Below are positions 52,637 to 61,394 of a stretch of 64,000 nucleotides of DNA, in pieces (positions within the stretch are counted from its first letter, which is position 1; the number at the start of each line of letters is the position of its first letter). The DNA comes from Streptomyces sp. NRRL F-5135 (GTDB lineage Bacteria; Actinomycetota; Actinomycetes; Streptomycetales; Streptomycetaceae). The notes beneath the pieces are model-generated. The model had not been told where the DNA came from. It worked only from the letters and a program-made list of their open reading frames with translations, and made no database searches. Made by a program: the position numbers and the translations under genes. Where the stretch lies: NCBI RefSeq assembly GCF_000719775.1, contig NZ_JOHR01000006.1:62001-126000 (forward strand), given 5' to 3'.

Positions 52637-53691
52637 TTGGCCACCGCCGCCTCGACCCGCCCGCGCACCGGCCGGGCCTCCTCCTCGCCCGTCTGCTCGG
52701 CGAAGGCGTCGGCGACGGCCCGCAGGACGTCCGGGGTGCGCCGCCGCAGCGCCGCGTTGACCAGGGCGGTGACGCGCGTGTGCACTCCTCCGCCGTCGGA
52801 CAGCGCGTTCAGCCGCTCGGGACGGATCAGTGAGTGGATGGATTCCATGTAGACGTCCCACGCGTCGCGGGTACGGCAGACGTCGGACTCCAGCAGCAGT
52901 TCGATGAACTCCCGCTTCTCCACCGGACTCATGGGCACCGCCGTCCCGGGCGGCACGGTCGACACGGCCGTCCCGGTCGTCCCGGCCCTCCTGGCCTCCG
53001 GTGCGCCCGCCTGCGGAAGGCCGACGGCAGCCGGTTCCGTCCCCGCCACCTCCGAGGCGCCCGGCGTCCCCGCCGCCCCCGCCGCCGTGGGGCCGGGCGT
53101 ACCCGGGGCGCCCACCGGACCGAACGCGGGCGCCATCGCTCCCGTACCCGCCGCGTCCAGTTCCGGCAGCGGCGTCCCGGAGATCTCCAGCATGTAATCC
53201 GTCAGCTCCACCACGAACTTGTGGTACGCCCGCGAGTCCCCCCGCATCACATCGATCAGGCAGCTGTCCGCGTACGCGTCTCCCAACCGTGGTGTCCGGT
53301 ACTGGAGATCGGAGACGGGACCGGGCAACGGCCGGTTCACCGGCACCCAGAACAACGGCAGTACGGCGACGGGCTCCGGGCCGCCCGGCGGGGTCGCCCG
53401 GCGGATCCGCTCCGTCATGACGGCCCATTCCCGACCGCACCACTCGCTGTCGAAGTAGTCGTCGGAGAGCAGGGCGACCAGCACTCTGGTGGTCCGCAAC
53501 GCGTCCACCAACTGGGGCCGCCAGCCGCTCCCGAGCTTCAACGACACCGTGTCGAGGAATCCGTCGCTCGGCGCGGACCGGCCCCGCTTGATCCGTACTT
53601 CCTGTTGCAGCCTGGCGTGGAACTTCGCCACCAGCGGACTGTCCGCCCGCCGTACCGCGTAACTGGTGAAGAAGAACGGCTGGCCTGTCAT
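52621..53691 (-). CDS. TIR-domain protein (FxsC-like) with a C-terminal helical domain
   Basis: A 356-residue protein. Residues 1-165 are a TIR domain of the FxsC-like type: FFFTSYA at the start, GWRPQLVDALRTTRVLVALLSDDYFDSEWCGREWAVM, with a Glu that could be catalytic, and VAVLPLFWVPV. A Gly/Ala/Pro linker of ~80 residues follows. The C-terminus (REFIELLLESDVCRTRDAWDVYMESI...ALRRRTPDVLRAVADAFAEQTG) looks like a small helical effector-associated domain of the kind used to dock on STAND or VMAP proteins. No such partner lies in the window. ATG 53691 has GGGAGGG upstream. TIR domains are typically NAD-consuming effectors in bacterial conflict systems. Confidence 0.8.
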   Translation of the reverse strand: MTGQPFFFTSYAVRRADSPLVAKFHARLQQEVRIKRGRSAPSDGFLDTVSLKLGSGWRPQLVDALRTTRVLVALLSDDYFDSEWCGREWAVMTERIRRATPPGGPEPVAVLPLFWVPVNRPLPGPVSDLQYRTPRLGDAYADSCLIDVMRGDSRAYHKFVVELTDYMLEISGTPLPELDAAGTGAMAPAFGPVGAPGTPGPTAAGAAGTPGASEVAGTEPAAVGLPQAGAPEARRAGTTGTAVSTVPPGTAVPMSPVEKREFIELLLESDVCRTRDAWDVYMESIHSLIRPERLNALSDGGGVHTRVTALVNAALRRRTPDVLRAVADAFAEQTGEEEARPVRGRVEAAVAKWPAT

Positions 53692-53757
53692 GGACCCTCC
53701 CCGTTTCCGCCATGTTTATCCCGTGATGTTATCGGTCGGTACGCACCGGCACACGTG

Positions 53758-53792
53758 ATCCGCGTGTGTTCCGCGTGCGATCCGCGTGCGAT
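53758..53792. repeat. Short tandem repeat in the TIR/AraC divergent region
   Basis: CCGCGTGCGAT occurs twice in direct contact (53771-53781 and 53782-53792), preceded by a degenerate third copy. It lies between the TIR gene and the divergent AraC-family gene. Confidence 0.7.
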
Positions 53793-53924
53793 CCCCGGCG
53801 AGCCCGTCGGCGGGGTGGGCGGGGCCGCTCTCCTCCGGCATACCCGATCGGACGGGGCACAGGATGTCGGGTCCGGCAGGGCACGGCCTTCCTAACGTTG
53901 TGGGCGTGAGGGAAGGAGACCGAG

Positions 53925-54791
53925 GTGCTGGAGCGGCTGAACGAGGCCCTGGAACACGTCGAGTCGCATCTCGATCAGCGGATCGAGGTGACCGAGCTGG
54001 CGCGGATCGCCGTGACGTCGGAGTACCACTTCCGCCGGCTGTTCTCCGCGCTGGCGGGGATCTCGCTGTCCGAGTACGTCCGGCGCAGGCGGCTGACCGT
54101 CGCGGGGGCCGAGGTGCTCGCCGGGGAACGGACGCTGCTGGAGATCGCGGTGCGCTACGGCTACGGCTCGGGGGAGGCGTTCGCGCGCGCCTTCCGGGCC
54201 ATGCACGGTGTGGGGCCGGGCGAGGCCCGGCGAGCGGGTGCCGCGCTGAACTCCCAGCCACGGATGTCCTTCCGCCTCGTCGTAGAAGGGAGCAGCAGCA
54301 TGCGATACCGGGTCGTGGAGAAGGAACAGTTCCACGTGGTCGGCAAGAAGGTCCGTGTCCCGCTCGTCCACGAGGGGATGAATCCGCGCATCGCGGAGTT
54401 CATCCGCGGTATCGACAAGGAGACGATGCGGCGTATCACCGCCCTGTCCGACCAGGAGCCGGAGGGCATCCTGGGAGTGAGTGACGACATCGACCCGAGT
54501 CGGGCGGAGGGAACGGAACTCGACTACTACCACGCGGTGGTGACCGGGTCCGCCGGTCCCGAGGGCCTGGACGCGCTCGTCGTCCCGGCGGGGACCTGGG
54601 CCGTGTTCGAGAACTCCGGGCCGTTCCCGCAGGCGCTCCAGTACCTGTGGCGGGACGTCTACACCCAGTGGTTCCCGTCCAATCCGTACCAGAGCAGGCC
54701 GGGGCCGGAGATGCTGCGCACCCGGCTCTCGCGGGACGCGGCACACGCGGACGCGGAGCTGTGGATCCCCGTGGAGCGGACGGCGGTCTGA
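53925..54791 (+). CDS. AraC family regulator with GyrI-like effector domain
   Basis: A 288-residue Rob/SoxS-type protein: two helix-turn-helix motifs at ~15-100 (VTELARIAVTSEYHFRRLFSALAG, TLLEIAVRYGYGSGEAFARAFRAMHG) and a C-terminal GyrI-like small-molecule domain from ~128 (RVVEKEQFHVVGKKVRVP, PAGTWAVFENSG, ELWIPVE). GTG at 53925 follows AAGGAG. Such proteins often sense cationic or hydrophobic drugs. No transport gene adjoins it, so its targets are elsewhere. Confidence 0.92.
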   Translation: MLERLNEALEHVESHLDQRIEVTELARIAVTSEYHFRRLFSALAGISLSEYVRRRRLTVAGAEVLAGERTLLEIAVRYGYGSGEAFARAFRAMHGVGPGEARRAGAALNSQPRMSFRLVVEGSSSMRYRVVEKEQFHVVGKKVRVPLVHEGMNPRIAEFIRGIDKETMRRITALSDQEPEGILGVSDDIDPSRAEGTELDYYHAVVTGSAGPEGLDALVVPAGTWAVFENSGPFPQALQYLWRDVYTQWFPSNPYQSRPGPEMLRTRLSRDAAHADAELWIPVERTAV

Positions 54792-54797
54792 GTACCG

Positions 54798-54835
54798 GGC
54801 GCGGCGGCGCCCCGTCCGTGGGGCGCCGCCGCGCC
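54798..54835. terminator. Strong bidirectional hairpin terminator
   Basis: A perfect 16-bp stem (54798-54813 and 54820-54835) with a 6-nt loop; the core pairs GCGGCGGCGCCCC with GGGGCGCCGCCGC. It lies between the convergent AraC-family gene and the oxidoreductase. Confidence 0.75.
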
Positions 54836-54864
54836 GAAGACATCGGTCACGAGGACCGTCCGGC

Positions 54865-55788
54865 TCAGCGCAGCTGGGACTGGACCTCGTGGGAGATCAG
54901 CTCAAGCTGGTCGAGATCGTCCAGGTCCATGAACTGGAGGTAGATCCGCGAGGAACCGGTCTCCTCGTAGCGGCCGATCTTGTCGACCACCTCGGCCGGT
55001 GAGCCCGCGAGCCCGTTCGTCTTCAGCTCCTCGACCTCGCGGCCGATGGCAGCGGCCCTGCGGGCCACCTCGGCGTCGGTCTTGCCGACGCACACCACCA
55101 GCGCGTTCGAGTACACCAGCTCGTCCGCCGCGCGGCCGATCGCTTCGGCGGCGGTACGGACCCGGGAGAACTGGCGCTCCGTGTCCTCGACCGAGGCGAA
55201 CGGGATGTTGAACTCGTCCGCGTACCGGGCGGCGAGGCGCGGGGTTCGGGTGGCGCCGTGGCCGCCGATCAGGACCGGGACCTTGTTCTGCGCCGGCTTG
55301 GGCAGGGCGGGCGAGTCGGTCAGCTGGTAGTACGTGCCGTCGTACGAGAACGTCTTGCCGATCTCCGTTTCCCACAGGCCGGTCACGATCGCCAGCTGCT
55401 CCTCCAGCCGGGCGAACTTCTCCTTGGGGAACGGGATGCCGTAGGCGGTGTGCTCCTCCTCGAACCAGCCCGCGCCGAGGCCCAGCTCGATCCGGCCGCC
55501 GGACATCTGGTCCACCTGGGCGACCTGGATGGCCAGCACACCCGGCAGCCGGAACGTGCCCGCCGTCATCAACGTGCCCAGCCGGATCCGGCTGGTCTCC
55601 CGCGCCAGGCCGGCCAGGGTGATCCACGCGTCCGTGGGGCCGGGCAGCCCGTCTACGTCACCCATCCGGACATAATGGTCAGAGCGGAAGAAGGCGTCGA
55701 AGCCCAGGTCCTCCGTCGCCTTCGCGACGGTCAGCAGTGTCTCGTAGGTCGCCCCCTGCTGGGGCTCGGTGAAAATTCGAAGATCCAT
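54865..55788 (-). CDS. LLM-class (F420-dependent-type) oxidoreductase
   Basis: A 307-residue luciferase-like TIM barrel: FTEPQQGATYETLLTVAKATEDLGFDAFFRSDHY, the SGGRIELGLGAGWFEEEHTAYG motif, and VLIGGHG. This is the F420-binding LLM branch typical of actinobacteria. ATG 55788 has GGATGGAG just upstream. The substrate is unknown. Confidence 0.88.
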   Translation of the reverse strand: MDLRIFTEPQQGATYETLLTVAKATEDLGFDAFFRSDHYVRMGDVDGLPGPTDAWITLAGLARETSRIRLGTLMTAGTFRLPGVLAIQVAQVDQMSGGRIELGLGAGWFEEEHTAYGIPFPKEKFARLEEQLAIVTGLWETEIGKTFSYDGTYYQLTDSPALPKPAQNKVPVLIGGHGATRTPRLAARYADEFNIPFASVEDTERQFSRVRTAAEAIGRAADELVYSNALVVCVGKTDAEVARRAAAIGREVEELKTNGLAGSPAEVVDKIGRYEETGSSRIYLQFMDLDDLDQLELISHEVQSQLR

Positions 55789-55840
55789 GTCTCCATCCTG
55801 CACCGTCGCGTCGGCAGCGGGCTCATCCGGACCGTGCCGG

Positions 55841-56365
55841 TCAGCGCACTGTCGGGCCGTCCCACTCCCACTCCCAGCCGCTTTCCCGGTCCCTCGCCCG
55901 CTCCTTCTCCCGCTCGCGCTCGCGCTCCCGCGCCGCCAGCCGGCGCAGGATGCCGCCCACCCGGTCATTGGACTCGTCGGCGGCGTCCATCGCCTCGATG
56001 CACTGCCAGTACAACCCCTCCTCGTCCGTGTCGCACGCGACCGCGACCAGCGCGATCCCCACCTCTCCGAGCAGCACACCGAGCGCCGTCAGGGTGCCCC
56101 GGGGGTCGGACACGCCGGTGAGCTGAAGGGCGCGGACATCACCGAGGCGCAGCCCCGGCTGGTCCGGTAACCCACAGCCCCGGCCGCCCGCCTCGCCTAG
56201 TTCCCGGGCCTCACCCCTCAACTCCTTCGGACCGGCCGACGCCAGTTGACTGCCGATCGCCTGGGCGAGGGCCTGCGCCTGCCATGCCTCCGCGATGACC
56301 TCCAGTGCGTCAGCGCTTTTGGCCAGGGCATGCCGACTCACACCGATGAGCCGTTCCGCATCCAT
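55841..56365 (-). CDS. DUF6099-like small helical protein
   Basis: A 174-residue mostly helical protein (MDAERLIGVSRHALAKSADALEVIAEAWQAQALAQAIG; later GIALVAVACDTDEEGLYWQCIEAMDAADESNDRV). It ends in a dense Arg/Glu coil (REREREREKERARDRE) and a Trp-rich tail. ATG at 56365 has a G-rich site; an upstream TTG at 56389 is weaker. It matches an actinobacterial domain of unknown function in my recollection. No membrane helix or motif suggests activity. Confidence 0.65.
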   Translation of the reverse strand: MDAERLIGVSRHALAKSADALEVIAEAWQAQALAQAIGSQLASAGPKELRGEARELGEAGGRGCGLPDQPGLRLGDVRALQLTGVSDPRGTLTALGVLLGEVGIALVAVACDTDEEGLYWQCIEAMDAADESNDRVGGILRRLAAREREREREKERARDRESGWEWEWDGPTVR

Positions 56366-56509
56366 CCGCAGCCCCCGTTCGTACGACAATCCTGCCCACT
56401 TACTCCACTACCCAGCGTGAGGTACTGGCAACAGAAAGGCCAGAGCAATGCGGAAATCTGTGGACAGCAGGCTCGTTGTGCATACCTCGGCCACTCCGGA
56501 GAGTGACGG

Positions 56510-56860
56510 TCAGTGTGAATCGCCGGGATTGCCGGGCCGTTCCACGGGGAAGCGCGTCTCATTCCGGTCCATCTTCGCGGCGAGCGCGGCAAGCGGGTCG
56601 ACACCGAGAACCCCGCACAGTTGCAACAGATACGCGAGGACGTCGGCGATCTCGTCCGACACCCGGTGCGCCGATCCGGGGTCCGCCATCACGCGCGCGG
56701 ACTGCTCGGGCGTCAGCCACTGGAAGATCTCCAACAGCTCCGACGCCTCGACACTCAGCGCGGCCGCGAGGTTCTTCGGTGTGTGGTACCGCTCCCAGTC
56801 CCGGGCGGCCGCGAACGCGGCCAGCCTGCGCTGGAGTTCCGCTACATCCAGATCGGTCAT
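56510..56860 (-). CDS. MazG-like nucleotide pyrophosphohydrolase
   Basis: A 116-residue all-alpha protein. YHTPKNLAAALSVEASELLEIFQWL holds the ExxE metal motif and VSDEIADVLAYLLQLC the ExxD partner, the standard MazG/dCTPase (RS21-C6-like) site. It would hydrolyse abnormal (d)NTPs to monophosphates. ATG 56860 faces a repeat-rich upstream region on the minus strand. Confidence 0.88.
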   Translation of the reverse strand: MTDLDVAELQRRLAAFAAARDWERYHTPKNLAAALSVEASELLEIFQWLTPEQSARVMADPGSAHRVSDEIADVLAYLLQLCGVLGVDPLAALAAKMDRNETRFPVERPGNPGDSH

Positions 56861-56983
56861 GCCTCCATCATGATCCTGACCATGGGATGCCACGCCCCCC
56901 GTCGCCGCCCACGCTCGGAACGCGACGCCCGGCCCCGCACGTCGGCCCCACGGCCCCGTGCCCCAGGTCTCACGTCCGGGACC

Positions 56984-57077
56984 GATGACGTGCTCCGGCC
57001 CCCTCGCGGACCCGGAGCACGTCATCCCTCTCGGCACGTCATGCCATCGGGACACATCACGTCCCGAAGCACGTCAT
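56984..57077. repeat. Cluster of CACGTCAT boxes with a perfect 15-bp hairpin
   Basis: GATGACGTGCTCCGG (56984-56998) and CCGGAGCACGTCATC (57012-57026) form a perfect inverted repeat with a 13-nt loop. Further CACGTCAT copies lie at 57035-57042 and 57070-57077, and a partial one at 57058-57063. The cluster lies between the SepF-like gene and the MazG-like gene, upstream of the latter, and could be multiple binding sites. Confidence 0.75.
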
Positions 57078-57090
57078 GTCCCGGGCCCCG

Positions 57091-57492
57091 TCAGGGGCCG
57101 TCCGCCGCCAGTTCCTCGGCCGCCGCGCCTTCGACCTCCATGCCCACGGGCGCCAGCAGGAAGACGTTCTTGTCGACCCGGTGCATCCGGCTGCCGAGGC
57201 CGAAGACGACCCCGCTGCTGAAATCCAGGATGCGCTTGGCCACATCGGTCTCGGCGGCCGTCAGGTCCAGCAGCACCGGGATGCGCGCGATCATGTGGTC
57301 CGCCACCTCCCGCGCGTCCGCGAAGACCTGCACCCGCAGGACGACGAGGCGGCGGCTCTCCGCCGCGTGGTCCTGGGGGACGGTCCGGTGGTCGGCGCGC
57401 GAAGGCCATTCGTCACGGCCGCGCAGGGGGACGACCTGGGCCAGGCCCTCCCACTGCTCGTCCGTGACGTCGTACCTGCCGTACCTGCTCAC
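57091..57492 (-). CDS. SepF-like cell division protein
   Basis: A 133-residue protein. The core RLVVLRVQVFADAREVADHMIARIPVLLDLTAAETDVAKRILDFSSGVVFGLGSRMHRVDKNVFLLAP is the SepF fold that binds FtsZ. It lacks the long N-terminal amphipathic helix and linker of the main SepF in the dcw cluster, so it is a paralogue. GTG 57492 follows GAGG. Genes near it show no division cluster; its role may be developmental septation (inferred). Confidence 0.8.
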   Translation of the reverse strand: MSRYGRYDVTDEQWEGLAQVVPLRGRDEWPSRADHRTVPQDHAAESRRLVVLRVQVFADAREVADHMIARIPVLLDLTAAETDVAKRILDFSSGVVFGLGSRMHRVDKNVFLLAPVGMEVEGAAAEELAADGP

Positions 57493-57726
57493 CGGACCAC
57501 CTCGCCCGCACACTGTTTCCGCATCGGGCCATTGTCCCCCGCCTCACCCGTTCGGCCCATCAGCGACACGGTCCCCGGTACGGATCGACCCCATCGGGTC
57601 CTGTTCCGCACCCGGGCGACGGTCCCGGCGTGCGGAGCGGAGCAGAGCGGTCCGGACCGAACCGGGCCGGGCCGGGCCCGACCGGACCAGGCCGACGGCC
57701 GACGGCCGGCAGTCGGCGGCCCGCCG

Positions 57727-59964
57727 TCACTTCCGCACAGACGCCCGCTCGACCACCAGTCCCTCCGGCGCGTCGACGCGCGCCGTGCCGTCCGCGTCGA
57801 CGGCGATGCCGAGCGGGCGTCCGCCGACCTCCAGCCCCGTCACGGTCAGCGGCCGGTACTCCTCGGCGAACGCCGGCGCCACGGTCAGCCTGCCCCCCGG
57901 CACGTCCGCGTCCAGTCCCAGCACCGAACTGAGCACCATGACGGACGAGGCCGCCGCCCACGCCTGCGGCCGGCAGGACGCCGGATAGGGCGAGGGCCGC
58001 GCGCCGGCCGCGGCACCGTGCCCCGCGAACAACTCGGGCAGCCGCGCGTCGAAGCCCGCGGACGCGGTCAGCAGCCCCGCCGCCAGCGGCGCCGCCGCGT
58101 CCGGGAACCCGGCCCTGGCCAGCCCGTGCACCGCGATCGCGGTGTCGTGCGGCCAGATCGAACCGATGTGGTAGCCGTACGGGTTGAAGCCCGCCGCGTC
58201 GCTGCTCAGCGTCCGCAGCCCATGGCCGGAGTCGAGGTCGGACCCGCTCAGCCGGGCCGCCAGCAGCACGCTCTCCTCGTGGTCGAGCAGGCCCGTGCCC
58301 AGCAGGTGACCGAAGCCGGAGGTGACCGAGTCCACGGGCCGGCCGTCCCGGTCGAGCGCGACGGCGGGGTACGGTCCCCGCTCGTCCTCCACCCAGAAGT
58401 GCCGCCGGAAGCGCTCGGCCAGCCGCTCGGCCCACTCCTCCCACGCGTCGGCACCGGGCCTGCCGAAGGCGCGGAGCAGCGCGGCGCCGCCCCGGGCCGC
58501 CTCGTAGGCGTAGGCCTGCACCTCGCACAGCGCGATCGGTGAGGCGGCGAGGCGGCCGTCGCGGTACCGGATGGAGTCGCCGGAGTCCTTCCAGCCCTGG
58601 TTGGCGAGGCCGCGGCCGGTCCGGTCGATGTACTTGAGGAAGCCGTCGCCGCCCGCGTCGCCGTGGTCGCGCATCCACGCGAGCGCGGACTCGGCGTGCG
58701 GCAGCAACTGTTCGACCTGTTCCGGGGCGAGGCCCCAGCGCCACGCGTCGTGGAGCAGTGTGATCCACAGCGGAGTGGCGTCGACGGTGCCGTAGTAGAC
58801 GGGCGGCAGGGAGAAGCTCTCGTCGAACGTCTGGGTGGCGCGCCGTACTTCGTGCAGGATCTTGCCGGGCTGCTCCTCGGTGGCCGGGTCGACGGCCGTG
58901 CCCTGGCGGCGGGCGAGCGTACGCAGGGTTCCGGCGGCGAGGTCCGTGCCCAGGGGGAGGAGCATCCGGGCCGCCCACAGGGAGTCGCGGCCGAAGAGGG
59001 TGAGGAACCAGGGGGCGCCTGCCGCCAGGAACTGGTCGGCACGCCCCTCGGGCGCGGCGGGTCCGACGGCGGGCCGGGCGCCGGGACCGGTCACGCCGCC
59101 GGAACCCGTCACGCCGTCGGGGCCCGTCACACCGTCGTCGGAGCCCGTCGGGCCGCCGGGACCGGCGTGGTCCGTCAGGCGCAGCCGGTCGAGGTCGGCT
59201 GCCGACTGGCTCAGCCAGTGGTCGAAGCGCCGGTCCGCGCTGCGCAGTACGGGTGTGCGCCAGGGCACACTGTCCGCCGGCGGCGCCGGGAACTGGTCGC
59301 CGTCCTCATGTGCCGCCGCGCAGCGCAGTTCGGCGCTCCAGGACGTCCCGGGCGCCAGTTCGATGTCGTAGGTGAACCGGCCGGCCGGCGCGTCCAGGAC
59401 GTCCGGCTCCGGGGTGCTGACCAGGGCGACGTCGAAGGCGTCCCTCGACCAGCGGAGGCCGCCGTCGGCGGCGGTGGCCGGTGCGGTGGTCAGCCGGTGG
59501 CCGGACTTGACGCCCTCCATCAGGGCGAGGTCGGTGGCGGCCGTGACGTGCAGCCTGAACCGTACGTGCCGCACGCCCGCGTTGGTGACCTCCAACGTCT
59601 CCTCCAGGCGTCCGGGCGCGACGCTCCGCCGCCGGTGCAGGGTGACCGCGGGGTCCGGGGTCACCTCGCCGAGGCCGCGCAGGACCGCCCGGAAGGCCGC
59701 CCGGTCGGCACCTTGAAGCGCTCCCACCACCGGCGCGAGGGCGATGCCCTCGGCCTCGACGGTCAGCCGGGCCAGCGCGCGGCGGTCGCCGTGGTAGAAG
59801 CCGTCGGCACCGCCGCCGATCTGCCCGTCCGCGTGCGAGATCGCGAAGCTCGGCGCGTACAGCGTGACGCACGCTTCGTGCAGGAAGGGCTGCAGGCCCT
59901 CGGCCGTGGGCCCGGCCCCCGCGACCGAGTTCGTTATGTCGTGGGTCTTGACAGTGGTGTCCAA
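57727..59964 (-). CDS. Glycogen debranching-type alpha-1,6-glucosidase-like protein
   Basis: About 745 residues from TTG at 59964, which follows GAGAGG; no ATG or GTG fits the conserved N-terminus. An N-terminal beta-sandwich (FAISHADGQIGGGADGFYHGDRRALARLTV) precedes an (alpha/alpha)6 barrel: FLTLFGRDSLWAARMLLPLGTDLA, KILHEVR, and FNPYGYHIGSIWPHDTAIA. Acidic candidates lie in the GRDS and WPHD motifs. The Gly/Thr/Pro-rich segment before the barrel looks like a linker. Two LacI-type operators precede it, so it is repressed by the divergent LacI protein and likely acts on imported or stored oligosaccharides. Confidence 0.85.
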   Translation of the reverse strand: MDTTVKTHDITNSVAGAGPTAEGLQPFLHEACVTLYAPSFAISHADGQIGGGADGFYHGDRRALARLTVEAEGIALAPVVGALQGADRAAFRAVLRGLGEVTPDPAVTLHRRRSVAPGRLEETLEVTNAGVRHVRFRLHVTAATDLALMEGVKSGHRLTTAPATAADGGLRWSRDAFDVALVSTPEPDVLDAPAGRFTYDIELAPGTSWSAELRCAAAHEDGDQFPAPPADSVPWRTPVLRSADRRFDHWLSQSAADLDRLRLTDHAGPGGPTGSDDGVTGPDGVTGSGGVTGPGARPAVGPAAPEGRADQFLAAGAPWFLTLFGRDSLWAARMLLPLGTDLAAGTLRTLARRQGTAVDPATEEQPGKILHEVRRATQTFDESFSLPPVYYGTVDATPLWITLLHDAWRWGLAPEQVEQLLPHAESALAWMRDHGDAGGDGFLKYIDRTGRGLANQGWKDSGDSIRYRDGRLAASPIALCEVQAYAYEAARGGAALLRAFGRPGADAWEEWAERLAERFRRHFWVEDERGPYPAVALDRDGRPVDSVTSGFGHLLGTGLLDHEESVLLAARLSGSDLDSGHGLRTLSSDAAGFNPYGYHIGSIWPHDTAIAVHGLARAGFPDAAAPLAAGLLTASAGFDARLPELFAGHGAAAGARPSPYPASCRPQAWAAASSVMVLSSVLGLDADVPGGRLTVAPAFAEEYRPLTVTGLEVGGRPLGIAVDADGTARVDAPEGLVVERASVRK

Positions 59965-59985
59965 AAGAGCAGAACCTCTCAGGCA

Positions 59986-60050
59986 TTGGAGCGTTCCAAG
60001 AACCTTAACGACGACTTCACGCCGCTGACAACGCCTTTGGAACGCTCTAA
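59986..60050. promoter_or_regulatory. Two LacI-type operators between glycosidase and lacI-like gene
   Basis: TTGGAGCGTTCCAA (59986-59999) is palindromic at 12 of 14 positions with the CG centre typical of LacI operators. TTGGAACGCTCTAA (60037-60050) is a second copy of the same site (reverse-strand reading of the first is TTGGAACGCTCCAA) about 51 bp away. Both lie close to the glycosidase start and upstream of the regulator; the rest of the 242-nt gap is repeat-rich but otherwise empty. Confidence 0.8.
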
Positions 60051-60206
60051 TAAACTCACCAAAGAACACAACGCCGAACACGACGCCACACAGAACACGC
60101 AGGGCCGCACACGGCCGCACACCCGCGGCCCGCGGCCCGCAGCCCGCAACAGAGAGCCGAGCGCACACCGCGCCCGGCGCGCACGACCGGTTCACGGAGA
60201 ACACCC

Positions 60207-61265
60207 ATGCCCCGCTCCACCAGCACCTCTTCGCCCAAAGCCGGGCCGGTGACCCTGGCCATGGTCGCGCGCCGGGCCGGGGTCTCTCCGCAGACCGTGT
60301 CCAACGCGCTCAACTCCCCGGACCTGCTGCGCCCGGAGACCCTGGAGCGCGTCCGCCGCACGGTCGACGAGATGGGCTACCGTCCGCACCGCGCCGCCCA
60401 GGCGCTGCGCACCCGCTCCAGCAAGCTCATCGGTTACGGCATCCGCCCCACCCCGCACGGGACCACGACCCCGGTCATGGACCGCTTCCTGCACGCGCTG
60501 TCCCAGGCGGCCGACGAGGCGGGCTACCGGATCCTGCTGTTCGCCTCCCCGCCCGGCAGCGCCGGTCTGGAGGGCCACGAGGAACTGCTCGACCTGCACC
60601 ACGTCGACGGTTTCGTGCTCAGCGGCACCGAGCGCAGCGACCCGCGCCAGGGGTGGCTGGCCAAGCGGGGCGTGCCGTTCGTGGGCTTCGGCCGCATGTG
60701 GTCGGGCCGGCAGATCGGGGACTGGGCCGATGTCGACGGCGCCTCGGGCACGGACGCGGCGGTGGAACACCTGATCGCCCTCGGGCACCGCCGGATCGGC
60801 TTCCTCGGCTGGCCACACGGCTCCGGCGTCGGCGACGACCGGGCCGACGGCTGGCGCCGCGCCATGCGCCGGCACGGTCTGCCGGTACGGGGGCGGAGCG
60901 CCCGGAGCGCCGACGACCTCGACGCGGCGCGCGCCGCCGTGGGGCCGCTCCTCGACGCGGGCGCGACAGCCGTGGTCGCCGCCAGTGATGTGCTCGCGCT
61001 CGGCTGCTACCACGCCCTGCGCGAGCGCGGGGCCAGGCCGGGCGCGGACGTCGCGGTGGTCGGCTTCGACGACTCGCCCACCGCCGCGCTCCTCTCCCCG
61101 AGTCTGACCACACTCGCCCAGCCGCTGGAGGCGGTCGGCCGCGAGTGCGTCCGGCTGCTGCTCGCCCGGATGGGCCGGCCCACCGCCCCGCCCGAGCGGG
61201 TCCTGCTCGAACCGTCCCTCGTCGTGCGCGACAGCACCACCCTCGTACCCGCTCCGGACGACTGA
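60207..61265 (+). CDS. LacI family transcriptional regulator
   Basis: A 352-residue repressor: helix-turn-helix TLAMVARRAGVSPQTVSNALNSPDLL, hinge RPHRAAQALRTRSSKLIGYG, and a periplasmic-binding-protein-like sensor domain (HHVDGFVLSGTE, ALGHRRIGFLGWP, VVAASDVLALGCYHALRERG, VVGFDDSPTAALLSPSLTT). It faces the glycosidase across two operators and precedes an ABC importer, so it likely senses the transported sugar. Confidence 0.95.
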   Translation: MPRSTSTSSPKAGPVTLAMVARRAGVSPQTVSNALNSPDLLRPETLERVRRTVDEMGYRPHRAAQALRTRSSKLIGYGIRPTPHGTTTPVMDRFLHALSQAADEAGYRILLFASPPGSAGLEGHEELLDLHHVDGFVLSGTERSDPRQGWLAKRGVPFVGFGRMWSGRQIGDWADVDGASGTDAAVEHLIALGHRRIGFLGWPHGSGVGDDRADGWRRAMRRHGLPVRGRSARSADDLDAARAAVGPLLDAGATAVVAASDVLALGCYHALRERGARPGADVAVVGFDDSPTAALLSPSLTTLAQPLEAVGRECVRLLLARMGRPTAPPERVLLEPSLVVRDSTTLVPAPDD

Positions 61266-61394
61266 GCACCGCGCTCCACCGGCCCGGCTCCCTCGGACCG
61301 GCCCCCTCGGCCCCCACCCCACCCCTTCGGACCGGGCCTCATCGGCCCCTGACGAACCGCGCCCGCACCACCCAATGGATTCATGGAGGAATTC

